64,000 nt of DNA from Halichondria panicea (GCF_963675165.1 NC_087377.1:12634632-12698631), one strand, 5' to 3'; positions 36,522 to 49,709 are shown, counted from the stretch's first letter. Numbers and translations are program-made. Notes: generated from the letters alone by a model not told the origin.

Positions 36522-38398
36522 GATTCACCTGAGTATAATTATTGTGGTGTATATATAGAAATGCTCATTGTCCCGTGTTTAGATGTCAGGGTTAGCTGTA
36601 GCAATAAACTCGGAGTCAATTTCTCAGTGATGATTCTGATAAATGATAGGGAATCTTTTACCTTATAGAGTAAATCATTATGTGTGATATGTTAGATATG
36701 CAGGATGACATTGCCAAAATTGTGAAGTTAACACTGAAGTAATTTGAGAAAATCTGGCAGAGACAATAACATGACTGTTATTGTCAATTTAAGACCTCTG
36801 CCACATGCTTTGGAGGATGATGATTAGAACTGAAAAGCAGATCACGAGATTGGATTTTTGCTCTTTCCAATCATGCTCATGCACTTGGAAGTGACCATGG
36901 ATGGACAGCTTTCTTTGCTTCACATTCTTCCTCAATCCTCACACATGCAGTTTGACGATGCATGAGTTTCCATTGCTCCCAGGTTGTTCGACTGTACGTT
37001 TACTCAAATTAATTTGGGATCCTTGGACCTTGATAAAGGTTTAACCTTTCGAGAGGCAGAGTTTGTTATTAATTGGTTAACTTTGGGCCCGCAGTATGTA
37101 CTGAGTCATGGTCTCGGACAGGTGATCTATACTTCAAGTATATATACCATCGAGTTTGGAAAATGGTCGGAGAAATTCAGTTCATGGTAGTCGTGGACTG
37201 TTTGTGAGGGGGGAAACTTGATTTATTTGAAGCGATTTCTTCCAGATCACATGCATGCACTAACACCACCACAACTTGTGACCACAGGTTTGATTCCTCA
37301 ATTTATTCTGTTATCAGAAACACCGTACCCCTGATAGTTTAATAATGTTTGTAGAAAGGCCAAAGCCAGTGCTCATTGATGTCGGAGAAAAGTGCACGGG
37401 CGGTGTATTTCGTATCGAGGCGATGTTTGCTTTTGTGGTACGTACTTTCTCTTTCAGAGATGTTGAGATGAGAGCTGGAAAAGTCTGAACTCAATGTAGC
37501 TGACTAAGCTGAGTTTAGTTAATTAGTTCCAATTATTGACAAATTTATTCTCTTCGTAATTTTTTCAACATTCAGTTCTCAATGTTTATTTATTACTTCC
37601 AGTAAAAAGAGGCGTGCGATTCCACTGCATAGTATCAGGAGTACATAAAGGGAAGGAGCATCTACGGTAGTTGTGAAATATGTGAATATCATTACCATGT
37701 ACTAGTACTTGTAAGAGAAATGTTGCTGTGTTGTGGTTTTGTCAGCTTGTACTTATACTATATACACCACTTAGACAACAGCTATTCTGAGTAACTGTAT
37801 ATAGGGAGTTAGATGCTCCTTCCCTTTATGTGCTCCTGATAGTATATACTCTTTTTGTGTGCAAATTATATAATATAGTTTCTGGCCCTGTCCGTTTTGC
37901 TTTTGCTAGCCGTCGCGTGCTAAATCGTTTGAAAATTCATGTTGCTTGAAATTCCATAAGAACATTATCAGAAGTTTGAAATTCCATACTCTGGAGAACA
38001 TCATCACAAAAATACATGTGAATGATTTGTAAGCCCAAGTTTTCGTTTCACCGTTTTTGGTGTTTCCCCCAATTCTACCAATTTCTCACATTGCAAATAC
38101 CTTGTGGCCTGATTACTACACCATACACTTTTCCTATCTGCTATGCAATTAGACCATGGTTCAATTAGTTTTAGTTCATGGCTTCCAATTATTTAATAAT
38201 ATCAAGAGTTCACTAGAACTCTTGATAATATCTATAGATATACCACAAAACACGTGCTGGTTTTTCTAATGACCAGATGTTTCCAATGCTGCATGTTCTA
38301 TTGCTTGTAATAATTATTTATTCTCAAAATAACTGCAGCGAATAGCAATTAATGCACAGTTATAGCTATACCTTAAGTCACATGATCAAACTGACTGT
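36522..38398. other. No gene seen; one foldback repeat
   Basis: An inverted repeat at 37629-37665 / 37811-37847 (ATAGTATCAGGAGTACATAA-AGGG.., with CTCCTTCCCTTTATGTGCTC) forms a roughly 220-bp foldback. Otherwise nothing is supported. D ends at its right edge. Confidence 0.5.
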
Positions 38399-40212
38399 TC
38401 ACAGTCCCACTGGTCCATATGCTTGATTAGAGTTCAGTTTAATCTCCTCTTTGGGTAACACCTCCTCATAAATAGGACCAGCTGGTACAGTGGGTCCAAC
38501 GTTAGTTTGCTTCTTAGCTAGGAGATACACAATTTTCTTCCGCATGAACAAATACATTATCAGGAGACCAAGACCAAATCCAATGATCGTGAACAGAGCT
38601 GTCGTGACAACCACACTAACGGAAACAGCAGTACCAAGGTCAGTACGAGTGAATAAGGTGAGAGGTTGAGCTGTATAAGTGGATCCATCAATGTAGATAC
38701 ATGAATACAAGTGATGAATGAATATACACAGTAAAAACAGATACGTTATAATAACATAAAACATCTCAAATAAAATGCATCATTTGAAATTTAATGTAGA
38801 AATGACATAAATTTCTGTCATTTTAACACTAAAATACGATGATGCATCCCATATAACATATGTGTTTTTGCTGTGTACACTTGCCTCCGCAGATAATCTC
38901 CCCCGGATTCTTGTCCCACTCTCCTGTAGCTAGACAGGTGGCAGTCATTATCCCCTCAGGGAACAGTCCATTGTCACACTGGAATGTAACTTGTGTAGCG
39001 GGAACAGCTGGTACAGAATGATCACTAATGGTACCGTTCTGTGGTGGGCCTAGTTGAACAGTGCACCTCATTGGAGGACCTGCATGGAATTATAAGCGAA
39101 GAGAGAGCTAGCTAGATTAGCTTCTTAGAAGATTCTTATAACTCACGAGTTGAAGGAGGAGGCTGGATTATTGGTGAACACACAATAGCTTCAGGGTCAG
39201 GACTCCACATCAGTGTTTGACCATTACATGTCACCATAGTATTAGGAGACCCAAACCCAGCATCACATTGGACAATTACTTCAGATCCTGGCAATCTGCT
39301 AGTGACTGTTTCAAAGGCTCCGTTCATGGGGTCAGTAGTCAACACAGGACAGATTTCTGAGAGAAAAAATGGTACGTACTAATTGATAGGGAAAAGATTA
39401 CATTATAATAGTACCAATCCTGAAGTTGTACTCAACAGTTGTACTGTTCCCAGCACAATTGATAGCCATAAAACTGACAGTGTAGTCCACATTGTATTGA
39501 GAAGTCATAGTGACAGAGGTGGATGTGAGGACAGTAGTAGAGAGCTGGGCCGGAGGTGAGACAGTCACTATGTAGGTGAGGTCATCTCTACCACCAGTCT
39601 CAGTAGGAGGGTCCCACTGTACAGGTACACTAACTTTATTGGCTGAGCTGCTCAGAGTGAAGTGTCTTACGGTGGAAGGTGGTGCTGGAAAATCTATAAT
39701 GGGATGAACCCATTGTGCAAAGACCTCCAGACTAAAGTGCTCAGACGCTCTCCTGATAAAGTGCGACCGATTCATTATTTTATAGCTGCATGTATGCATG
39801 CAACTCACCAACCAAATTAATTGTTGAAGATCCTATAGTATTTAAAGTAGGCACAAACCCCACACAGGACACAGTGATCCCATTCTTTGCTGTTCTTGAC
39901 AGATTAGATGTTAATATAGTATCATTGGCTGCGATCAGTGTCACAGTGTAACCTGATACACCGATGGGTACATTGAGATCAGAGGTGGAGAGGATAGTGA
40001 TGCTAGTAACATCTGACGGCTCCCATCTCAAGGCATCTCCAAGAGCAGTGCAGGTGAAAGTGACTGTATCCATTGGACATGGTCTCTCCACACTCACTGA
40101 ATATTGGGCTTTACAAAGCATTCAATGCGGACATTCTAATGATGGAGTCGTTCTTACCAGTGGCACTGGCAGTGCTAAAGCCAGCCAGGAGGAGAACTCT
40201 AACCAAGTTCAT
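38399..40212 (-). CDS. D: Ig-FN3-CCP(x2)-TM receptor with YEEV-like and YGPV tail motifs
   Basis: Six minus-strand exons: 40158-40212 (signal peptide MNLVRVLLLAGFSTASAT), 39809-40108 (Ig), 39415-39693 (FN3), 39147-39356 (CCP1), 38885-39079 (CCP2), 38399-38670 (membrane helix and tail). They total 1311 nt, 436 aa, all phase 1. Ig and FN3 exons have exactly the same lengths as in R1 (300 and 279 nt) and share long stretches (STSDLNVPIGVSGYTVTLIA, PPTETGGRDDLTY, QYNVDYTVS). The tail differs completely from R1: GPIYEEVLPKEEIKLNSNQA then YGPVGL. The intron between CCP2 and the membrane exon starts GCAAGT rather than GT; reading on instead would give a short tail-less product (38829). YEEV resembles the pYEEI ligand of Src-family SH2 domains. 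Probable role: surface receptor paired with R1. Confidence 0.8.
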
Positions 40213-43200
40213 CTGGGACTAGATATTCTATGATAGTTATTAATGCACCTTTGCAAGTTAGCTATTAACTCTCATGCACTGTCAACATCCTGTGAAATTG
40301 AGTGGGCTATAGTGATGTCTTGCCTCGATTCCAGGCTGCCCTCGAAAATATAAATCCTGCCAAATATCAGATTTGGAGCTGATTGCATGCCAATGCATGG
40401 GAAGGAGTATACGGGAAAAATAATCTGAATTTCCACTTAATTGTCACTTGCTGTTATGGTGGATCAGTATGCTTCTTTTCCTTCATTCCTTAGTGGGAAT
40501 GCGTGAGACAAGAAACCCAATACACACCCTATAGATTCTTATCAAGGTAGAGTTCATAAAGAGGAGTACACCAACTCCTACCCACATTCCATTCTACTAA
40601 AAACGTCACTAGCACTAGTTGTGCACTGTTATATAGGTATCAGTACAAACCACAACTCATGCTGTGTCAGTGTGTGCTAATAGCATAATTGACCACTACA
40701 CCTATGCACCCACTTAAAATGTGATGTAGTATGACATAATTATACTTGTATCGAAACATGGTTTATACTACAACTATATACGGTTATTATAGTCAGTCAA
40801 ATAACCAGTATGTTACATTTACTCCACTTCAGGGTACTATTATATTAATGCAGCTGCTATAAATTATAGACACAACCTCCGGACACAGAAATTCTTTCTC
40901 GGAAATTATTATCTCAGATCATTGTGATCCATCCTCTGGTTCTAGTTGTTTGCCTAACCGTTATAAAAGCGAAAACTCGGCCTGGGATCGAGGCTATGCA
41001 TGGATATGCTACTAGACCTAAACATCAGTAGCTTGTAGGTGTCTTTCTGCGGACTGGAAAAAAATGGGCTCATGGAGTGCTCCGTGTTTAATGGACCTGG
41101 CCCACCTGATCGCCAAGATGGTGGATCTTAACAGAGAGAACTTAGCTTACATCTTATTAACGTTTTGCTGTAGGGGTGTCTTTCTTTTTGCATATCATTC
41201 CTGCTAATCGCTTGTAGAAGGTATAGTAGCCGATCTTCCCATTCCTCCCGAGACTGATAATACCAGGGGACCGCCGGAGTGAATGTTGAGTGTTCAATTT
41301 CTTTCATTCTCTGGTCATATTATTCCCGTTCTCCTGTTCGTGGCGCCTGTAGGTTGCTTGCAGAGTGGCCTGTTTGATTGAGCGCATGGGTTGAAAACCC
41401 TTACATAAAAAAATGCGCTTTCAAATCGACCACCCCAAAAACCATTGGCCGCAACATCAAGTTTCGAGTTGCATTCTGTGCAAAGCGAAGTCATTACCTC
41501 CTTAGAAAGGGGCTGTAAGTGTGATTTAGAATCAACATGCAGTTATAGTATGTTAGTAAATTGTCAAAACTGAAGCAAACATTGGCTGAAAAAACTTATT
41601 GAGAAGAAGTCGATGGCACTGACGAAATCAATAGAGCTGACAAAATAATTATGCTGCCGAAGGCCTCCCAATTCCCTGTATTCTCCACCAGTGAAAGACT
41701 TGCATTTGAGACAGACTCTGAAGTCAATATGTTCTTTCACCATGCACGCCTATGCTTGGAGTTGCTCAGGTTCCATTTAAATCACCTGATCCAATAAGCA
41801 AGCTGCAGGTGAGGCATTATTAGTAAAACCAGTACGTTTTACATAGGATTGGCAGTGGGTTTGCCCGTATTTAGCAAAATTTCACTTATTTTGACTCATG
41901 TTCAAACTGTTCATAGATTAAGGAGGGAGAGGGATTGGAAACGCAATAGAACCCGATGAAACCATCCGTGTTACGGCCTCGAAAAACCAGGCCTCCCGGC
42001 TTGAATCGAGGCTATACCAAAGGTGGCTGGCTATGAGTAGCAAAAAGACAGAAGACAGGGTTGATGAGCAGCAAATGTGATCGTTCCTGCATACATGCTG
42101 TAGGGGAGAGCTTGTAGCATCAGCCAGATTGAGCAAAACTCTCCTCTGGATCTCACCTAAGACACTATAGGCTCTATAAAGACAAAATTATATATTATTA
42201 TGCCTGTTGGCCATTTGGAAATAACAACTGTCTATTGGCCATTATTATTGTGATATTTATGACATCTTTGTGAAATATAAACTGAAATGAAGCTTGTATG
42301 GAAAAGTTTAAAAACAAAAAAACTACGAAAAAAACTTTCTTGTTCTTTTATGACTTTTTAACTTATATAGGGATCCCATAATCTTTCTGAAGTTATTTCT
42401 TTCTTGTATTTGCCTGATGATGTTGGAATTTGGGTCTTCAAGGCATATCTGCATACACAAACGATCGACATGTTAAACGTTTACCTACTAAATTGAGCAA
42501 GGTGTAACTTCTCACAAGAATGCATTCAGGTCATAGAAATAAGACATTACGATGAACCTATTCCTATGCTTGGCCTATAACTAAAAATTGTGAAATTATA
42601 ACCTCTTCACCTCTGCATAGAGGTACAAATAAACACATATATTAATTAGCGTAGTTGATACTTGAAATCAGCAACATATGTTTTTCAATCAACACCATTG
42701 TGGCTCATTACAATCACTAATGGAATACTTTGAAACACTATATACTTTTTCTAGGTTAAAGATTATTTAAACTCTGGTTCTAGGGAGAAAAAGCATATAA
42801 AAACTCACAAAAGTGTTGTAGGGTCGTCTTGAAACTCAAATTTGGACAAATTCACAGCTAATGTGGTTCCAAATGATGAACACTAGAGATTTATAGGCTG
42901 GGTTGTACTCAGCCTAACTTTAGAAGCTGGAGAAGAGGAGTTTTAGCATGGTTTTAGTTGCTGCTGGAGGTTAACGCCCACTGCCTATTGCACTCTGAAC
43001 CGTAACACTGGTTTCAAGAGGCAACGTTGGAGTCATTGTCGCACATGATCCCGTTTCCAATCCCTGTTAACTACTCAATCTATGAACTGTTCTATCTCTG
43101 CAGGGAAAGGCCACATCAAGAAACTGAATGGACAGATAGTTTATTTAGCCTTTTCTCTCTTTGTATCTCTCATTTCATAATCCATGAACGTTTTAAATGT

Positions 43201-43825
43201 ATGAATATTGTAATTTTAAAAATTGCACTATTTCGATGTTTCACCGCTCTTTGTCTGACTGACTAAGTACTAGTAAGTAAGTGAGTAAGTGAGTAAGTGA
43301 GTAAGTTTCTTGCCCAGCATTTGCTCCAAGTACAGCCCTCTCCAGGACATTCTGCACAGGGTTTCCAAACGACTACAACCTGGATTACAAAGCGCTTCTT
43401 CAGATTTGCGATTGCTTCCACGAGGCAGATGACCTCTCAGTCTCTATTTCTCTTACCTAGACAATTCCGCCATCTTTAATGACTCAGCAATTGCAGATAG
43501 GCGTGGCTAAGAAACCGTGCGCCTAAAATCAGTGCAGTGCTTTTCCAGAGCCTGGAGGTGTTGCTTTTCTTCACACTGTTCAGTTCTAGCTCCCTTTCTC
43601 TGACAAGCATGCTATATGCACTGGCTATATATATATCATGCTCTTAAAATGGCTGTCATTAATTTTAATACTGATTCACAAATTCAACATATCAAGCAAT
43701 AATTATTACTCAGTATAATTATTAGTCCAGAGATATTCGAGAAGATATTTGATTAGTCCTGTCTTCTCTTCTTGAACTTCTGTACTGCCTCTTGACGTTC
43801 CACTTGTATTGAAAAAGAAAGGGAA
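40213..43825. other. Intergenic, no gene seen
   Basis: No frame with domain or splice support. There is a GTGAGTAA tandem run at 43268-43306 and a few copies of the TCGAGGCTA-type motif (40988, 42005). Sequence around 41050-42180 is less AT-rich and may hold an old repeat that I cannot classify. Confidence 0.4.
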
Positions 43826-44383
43826 TCCGACTAGAAAAACATTTGCAATGTGAAAAATTGCTAGGATTGGCCAGGGGAACCACAAAAAAGCGTGGAAACA
43901 AGAAATCCGACGAGAGCATAACTCCAATCCGTTACAACGTCATGAACATGTACAATACATAGTATATAGCTGATTGTGTTCCAGATCCATCTCTACCAGC
44001 TTTATCCACCACATCATTCCATGCAGGTCACCAGTACGGTCCGTGCATGTTACTACGCATGGATGGACTGTGTGTACCTGTGCTCAACACTGCATGTATT
44101 AGGAACATCAATTCATCACAAATCATCATGATTATAATTATGCCCGCACAAAATGGGTGTATAATAAATATATATAGGGATTGGTCATCACCCCACCAGT
44201 AAAAATTGCGTGGTATTATTATATTGGCCATGCAGGAAAAAATGGAAAACTACAAGTACATGTGATTGACGTTGTAACGGATTGGAGTTATGCTCTCGTC
44301 GGATTTCTTGTTTCCACGCTTTTTTGTGGTTCCCCTGGCCAATCCTAGCAATTTTTCACATTGCAAATGTTTTTCTAGTCGGA
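43826..44383. mobile_element. 558-bp foldback element with roughly 118-bp terminal inverted repeats
   Basis: The left arm begins TCCGACTAGAAAAACATTTG and contains CAATGTGAAAAATTGCTAGG; the right arm is its near-perfect reverse complement ending ATGTTTTTCTAGTCGGA. The arm's inner end is CATAACTCCAATCCGTTACAACGTCA. Single arms of the same family occur near 20345, 22320 and 38040. No coding capacity. Confidence 0.75.
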
Positions 44384-45364
44384 TAATTATACCATCTAAT
44401 GTTTTGTCTTATTATCCGGATCATGATCAAACCAGCCTTCCGCAATTCTAAATTCACAGGGAAAATTTTTAAAGTCGGCTGATGCAGGTTGCGTTCTAAC
44501 TAACAATAACAAAACAGGGTTTGGAATGGAAGCCATGTAAGTTATGCTGGAATTTCTTTGTGATAATTATTAGATCCTCATCAGGCTGCACATCTTGGGA
44601 TGACTTTTTTGTATGACAATAATTATCGAAGGGAGTGTGCCCAATTGCAAGCCCTGGAGATACGAAGGTCATTGCAAATGCTTGTGAGTCAGCAACTTTA
44701 ACATCACATATACAGTTCAACGTGAAAATTGATCAAAGTCCTACTCAATGCTTGCTAACAATTCACTTGTCGGCAGTTTGTCGGTAGGAGGTCTACCAAG
44801 CATTTTTTAAGCGCCCTCAGCTACCATCTATGGTACAGCCATGCACGTATACCAAACGAATCATTCAGTTTGATCATAATATCTGCTCTCCTGGTCGTCT
44901 CAGCTTCTAATAGGCTTTTTTCGACAAAAACATTTCTATTTTCTATTTTTAGGGTCTGATGCACTCTTTTTTTGTTTTAGACAAAGCCCTGCATGGGTGG
45001 ATACCATGGACAGCATACAGAATATAGAACGATCCAGAATAGGTCTTCTTTATCTATATTTTATCCGTCATCTCCATTTCAAGCTGCATGTGGCTGACAC
45101 CAGTATAATGGTACTCGTATTATATACCTCCACCGTTACCACCATCACTGAGGTTCCCTTTGAATGGCAGTGTTGTCACCTATTCCAGCAGAAGAAAAAT
45201 AGCAGCCACACAATCAATCACATGCAGTTGCTGATGGGTGAGTGAGCCAAAACAAAATTAATAATGCTGTATAATATAGAGTCTCCAATTTTACCTTCTC
45301 CATCAACTCCGATAATGGCTTAATTCACAGCACTCTATATACGTAGTGTTTCTATCAGCAAGCT
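44384..45364. other. Intergenic, no gene seen
   Basis: Short AT-rich frames only, none with domain support. It ends at the left border of the duplicated receptor relic. Confidence 0.35.
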
Positions 45365-46560
45365 ATGTCACTATTAAATTTTACCAACACTTCTCTCCAA
45401 GTTACTGTCCCTGTGGAAGCTGACTACCTCGGCAGCGATATAATTATAACCATCCCCTATACAACACTCTCTACAATGAATGTGACTATCAGAGCTGACA
45501 TCCGTGCTCGAATGATGAAGCAAATTTTGTATCGAGTAAGACAACATAATTATACATGTATTCCTCCTCTTTATTGCTGTTGTGTGCTTCACACAATCTA
45601 CTGCTGCCGGTGTTATCATCACCATGCAACCTGTATCTACTAATGGATCCAAGCTCAGTCCCTGGGACGTTTGATTCACTACTACATCTACAGACTACTG
45701 TATATAGGTAGCAGGTGCTGCTGGTTTTGTACCTATAATTATACCGTGTAGCGGGAAATTTTCGCGGGTGCAAATTTTCGCTATTATTTTGGCTCCAGAG
45801 CCCTCAGCAGAAATGTTTGTGGGTTCTAATATTCGCGTTTCAATGCCAGGAAACCACACCCACCAATAGCTTTGCATGTGAAATACCCGTGCGTGGGAGT
45901 TTATCCCAGTTTTAATTTTCGCGTTAACTACTTTGCCCTCGAAAAACGCGAAATTTTGCATCCCACGAAAATTTCCCACTATATACGGTAGCTGAAAGTT
46001 TTGTTGGCAGTCTGTTTGTGGTGACACTGATTTGTCGTAGTTTATAGTGTTAAAATAATTATATCCAAAAAGAAAAAGTGAACGACTTAAAATTATATAC
46101 CTTGAATTTTGTCACATTAATTTTGGCTTATGGACAACTGATCATGAATCAAGATGATTAAATGACTTTCATAATTATCTTAGAGGCCAAGACATGAGTA
46201 CTATATTGAAGTGTTTGTTTGTTTATCAAAATGGTTACGATTGCTTTCAATTCCTTTATGCATGATCACAGCAACTGGCTAAAAACAAACACCAACACTC
46301 ATTAAAAGACAAGATAGTGTGTTTCCAAGCACATCTTATTTCCAGACATGCTTCTACTTCCACTCTTTACCACATGCATAATTATGTTAGTAATGACATT
46401 ATGCTCATTGTAGCAATTTAGCAACTGTTTCATTAACGATCTTTACACGTACTAGCTTCCTACCACGCAAACTGGCTGGTGGTATATATCACGAGACTAT
46501 AAGGCGATAATAATTGGCTTGCGAGTCCATTAGCTCATGATTAGCTCTATCTGCAACTAG
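45365..46560 (+). pseudogene. Relic of a receptor gene (FN3 and CCP exon traces), left copy of a segmental duplication
   Basis: 45400-45530 retains an FN3 C-terminal pattern (PVEADYLGSDIIITIPY, MNVTIRADI) aligning with AQIIISYNTPYNVNIRAVNC of E. 45565-45640 resembles the CCP opening of G in other frames. The following 900 bp match the segment after 49895 (TGGCAGTCTGTTTGTGGTGACAC, CTGGCTAAA.CAAACACC, TTTCCAGACATGCTT), interrupted here by a MITE at 45742-45990. Confidence 0.55.
45742..45990. mobile_element. MITE with TACCGTATAGCGGG-type ends
   Basis: Left end TACCGTGTAGCGGGAAATTT, right end AAATTTCCCACTATATACGG-TA. Absent from the otherwise matching copy at 49895-50960, so it inserted after that duplication. 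Confidence 0.75.
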
Positions 46561-46811
46561 ATATCTAGATCTACACAAGACAATACATTTTGCTTTTGGG
46601 CTTTATAAAAAAAAGTGGTGAACTTCATGGTGGTAACAATAGAGAGAGCGATGCTGAGAGACACACTGATGTGAATTTTCTTCTTACACAATTCAATTCA
46701 GATCAAGTATCTTCTGTTAATAGCATTTATGATTAACTCTCAGACAGGAGGTATAAAATGAGAGTAATAAGGATTGTGCTGCATGTGTGATTGAATGTTC
46801 CATTTCAACAG

Positions 46812-48374
46812 AAGCCTCTTTAGTGTCCAACACAAGTGTGGCGTGTCCTGGAGAGGCAGTTCTGTTCACATGCTCTAAGCCTGCCACTGCATTAAGATGG
46901 CAAGTGGATCCTCCAGCGGAGTCTGGGTTGATGTCAGTACAAAGTACAATCTTCCTTGGTTCTAATGTCGGTCGAAGGGACACATTTGGATCAGGAGTGA
47001 TCACGTTTGAGGCTGTTCTTGTGAGCAATGATGGTAGAACTGTGACGTCCACCCTCATCAACCTCAGTGAAGTGTCTGTACTGGATGGTAGCAATGTCAC
47101 CTGTACTAGTACTGTTACTAATGGTGGTGTAATAGAGTTACAACAGACAGTCATAGTTGCTGGTAAGTATACTTACCCAATATTCTGTTGAGACAAATCT
47201 TGAACTTGCAGTTGCTCCAACTGCTCCACTCAACCCAAGACTGTCTGCCGCTCAAAATCAAATCAGTTCATCCATTGTCACTGTATTATGGGATTCTCCC
47301 TTCTTTACTGGTGGTGTGTCTGTCAGCTATATCCTCATCATCTCCCCAACACCTCTCTCCGGGTCACCAGTCACCGTGGAGACCACCTCGGCACAGATAA
47401 TCATCTCCTATAACACTCCCTACAATGTGAACATCAGAGCTGTCAACTGTGCTGGATCGAGCAGTGATGTGATGCCAATGATTCCTGCTATTGGTATAAT
47501 TATTTTGTACTAACCTTAACCCTAACTTTTGTCTACTGCAGTTACCTGCCCCTCCAACCCAACACCTGCCAACCGAGTGACCATCAATGGTGCTCCTCCA
47601 CTGCCTGCACTAGTAGGATCAACTCTTAGTTTCACTTGCAATGGACAGATGGTACTAGCAACCTGTGAGAGTGATGGACGATGGTCACCTGACCCCACCA
47701 CATATGACTGTCTCTCAGGTAAGGTGCATGTATATTATCATGACATCACTAGTTTTCCCCTTCCACGATTCGGTAGCTGATTAGTTGAATGCTTGTGCAT
47801 GTGCAGCTGATTGAGATGGTACTTTTTGGCCTTCCATATAATTATTACAGTGCACTGCTCTCTTCCTCTTGAGCTGTGCAACGGTGGTATAGTGGACTAT
47901 GATAGGTTGAACAAGACAGTGTTGGAGGGAACAGTGCTGACTTACCAGTGTGACAATGAATTCTCATTGACTGGACCCAACAACATCAATTGTACTAATG
48001 CTGGACTCTGGAGTATTGAGCCTGAGGCAATCAAGTGTGTACTTAGGACTAAAGGTTTAGGAGTTATTTATTCCATAATGAATAATTATGACTATCTGTT
48101 TTACAGGTTCTACAGTCGCCATCCTATCTACTGGTGAAGCTATCGCTATAAGTTTTGTCATAACTTTCATTGTTGCTGCAATTCTTGGATTCCTTGCTGG
48201 ACTCCTAGTGATGCACCTTTGTTCTCGTAAGAAGGCAGTATATACTCTCCAGCAACTAAAGAACAAGCTAATATAGGACCCACTGCACCAGTTGGTCCTG
48301 TTTATGAGGAGGTGTCACCCAAAGAGGAGATTGAACTGAATACTAACCAGGCGTACGGACCTGTTGCACTATAA
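46812..48374 (+). CDS. E: Ig-FN3-CCP(x2)-TM receptor with a frameshifted tail
   Basis: Exons 46812-47162 (Ig: VACPGEAVLFTCS, LRWQVDPPAESG), 47212-47493 (FN3: SVSYILIISPTPLSGSPVTV, AVNCAGSS), 47542-47718 (CCP), 47851-48054 (CCP) and 48107-48374 (membrane helix GEAIAISFVITFIVAAILGF.. and tail). All junctions are phase 1. After CSRKKAVY the frame ends early at 48276. The reading two bases over still encodes GPVYEEVSPKEEIELNTNQA and YGPVAL to a stop at 48374. Compared with C, the copy has two extra bases in TATATAC. The protein as written keeps its membrane helix but loses both tyrosine motifs. The first exon with the signal peptide was not found with confidence; 46600-46800 is the likely place. 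Ig and FN3 are closest to G, not to R1/D. Confidence 0.65.
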
Positions 48375-49569
48375 CTATATGTATACGTTCCAGCCAGTAT
48401 TATATTATCAGTTATAGCTGGAGTACATGCATGTTTTACCTTGTATACCATTTATAATTTAGTCAAAATTGGTGTAAACAGCGAAGATTATGATGAATGT
48501 TCTGGCGAAGTTTTCCATACATGGAGATATATACCTGTAGTAAAATACGTTAGGTATAAACAAGTCATTTATAATTATAATGATAATAGTGTGTGCGTGG
48601 GATGATGTTCTAAGTAATATGGAAAGTGACACATAAATCAGAAACGCCTGCATGCATGACTTGTGTATTCACGGAAATATGGCCTTTCCACATGCAGGCT
48701 TCCCTTAACAAAATGTCACTGATTTGAGAGGAGGTATAATTATATTATAGTTTTATTTGATGTGGTATACATTATTGAAGTAAAAGGACCTATAGTGGTC
48801 TACTATACTATATAGATCTACGTACACAGGTTAGTTTGTGAGCCTCACCTCTGAGAGGCTGAGCTGCTGGAAACAGTCTCTCCTTGATCACCACAAAATG
48901 CTCTCTCCGAGCTTGATGGGGCACATTGAGATGGGGGAGTAGAGTGTATACACAGGTAAAATCTGCTTACTGTCATTGTGTGGGTATTGATAAGACAAGG
49001 AATGCATGCATAATAATTATTATAGTGGTGATTCATGCACATCTATATATAAATTATACAAAAACAAAATCAGTCTGTATACTCTATATATACATTATAC
49101 CACACTTACGTCACCACATGCAAATTGATCTCATTGGTCAACAGCTGTAGGATATATAGAATATTAGCATACAGCCCCAGGCATGCACAGTTTTCAAGTT
49201 GTTTTTTAGTTTTTTCATTTGTTCAAGAAAGTAAGCAAAGAGAAAAGAGCCATGCTTGACGGTACTAAGACTCAAAGCGACGGCAGAAACACGGAAGGTG
49301 CTCTCCAACAAGATGGCTCAGCTTCCATGGGTCCATGGGCGCGGTTTAGATACAAGAAGAGCTTGCAACTCCAGTAAGGGACGTCGAATGGTCAACGCTT
49401 GGACCAAGGAAGCTCTTGAGCATCTGTAGGAGTCAACATGTTGCTCAACTAGCTCTTTGACGGCTGCAAAATCCGGCATAGTCTTGTTCTTTTTTGCAAT
49501 CTACATCGTGATTGAATTGTTGCTAGGGGGAGGTCCTTTTATAGTGCTGCGGTCACGTGGTATAAGTCA
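48375..49569. other. No gene seen
   Basis: Includes a minus-strand Ser-rich frame near 48845-48960 (SSSERAFCGDQGETVSSSSA) of unknown meaning, and at 49230-49480 a less AT-rich stretch without a supported frame. Confidence 0.35.
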
Positions 49570-49709
49570 GATATGCCACACCTACTCGGAGGATATGCAC
49601 CCTATATATCCTCCGCTACCGTGGTTACATACCCCTCGGCTCCGCCTCGGAGTAACCATGGTAGCGGAGGATATATGGGTGCATATCCTCCTCTTAGGTG
49701 TGGTATATC
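49570..49709. repeat. 140-bp inverted repeat (hairpin)
   Basis: Arms of about 58 bp (GATATGCCACACCTACTCGG.., ATATCCTCCGCTACCGTGGT) are reversed with a few mismatches around a roughly 24-bp loop that itself contains CGGCTCCGCCTCGGAG. Confidence 0.75.

Noticed and set aside
38399-38670. ITAM in the D tail
   Set aside because: The two tyrosines are separated by more than the 6-12 residues of an ITAM and position +3 is Val, so only SH2-type docking is suggested.
43027-43266. Plus-strand 79-codon frame
   Set aside because: Begins in a dispersed TTTCCAATCCCT repeat and has no recognisable domain.
48057-48266. Minus-strand frame opposite the E membrane exon
   Set aside because: Antisense shadow of a real exon.
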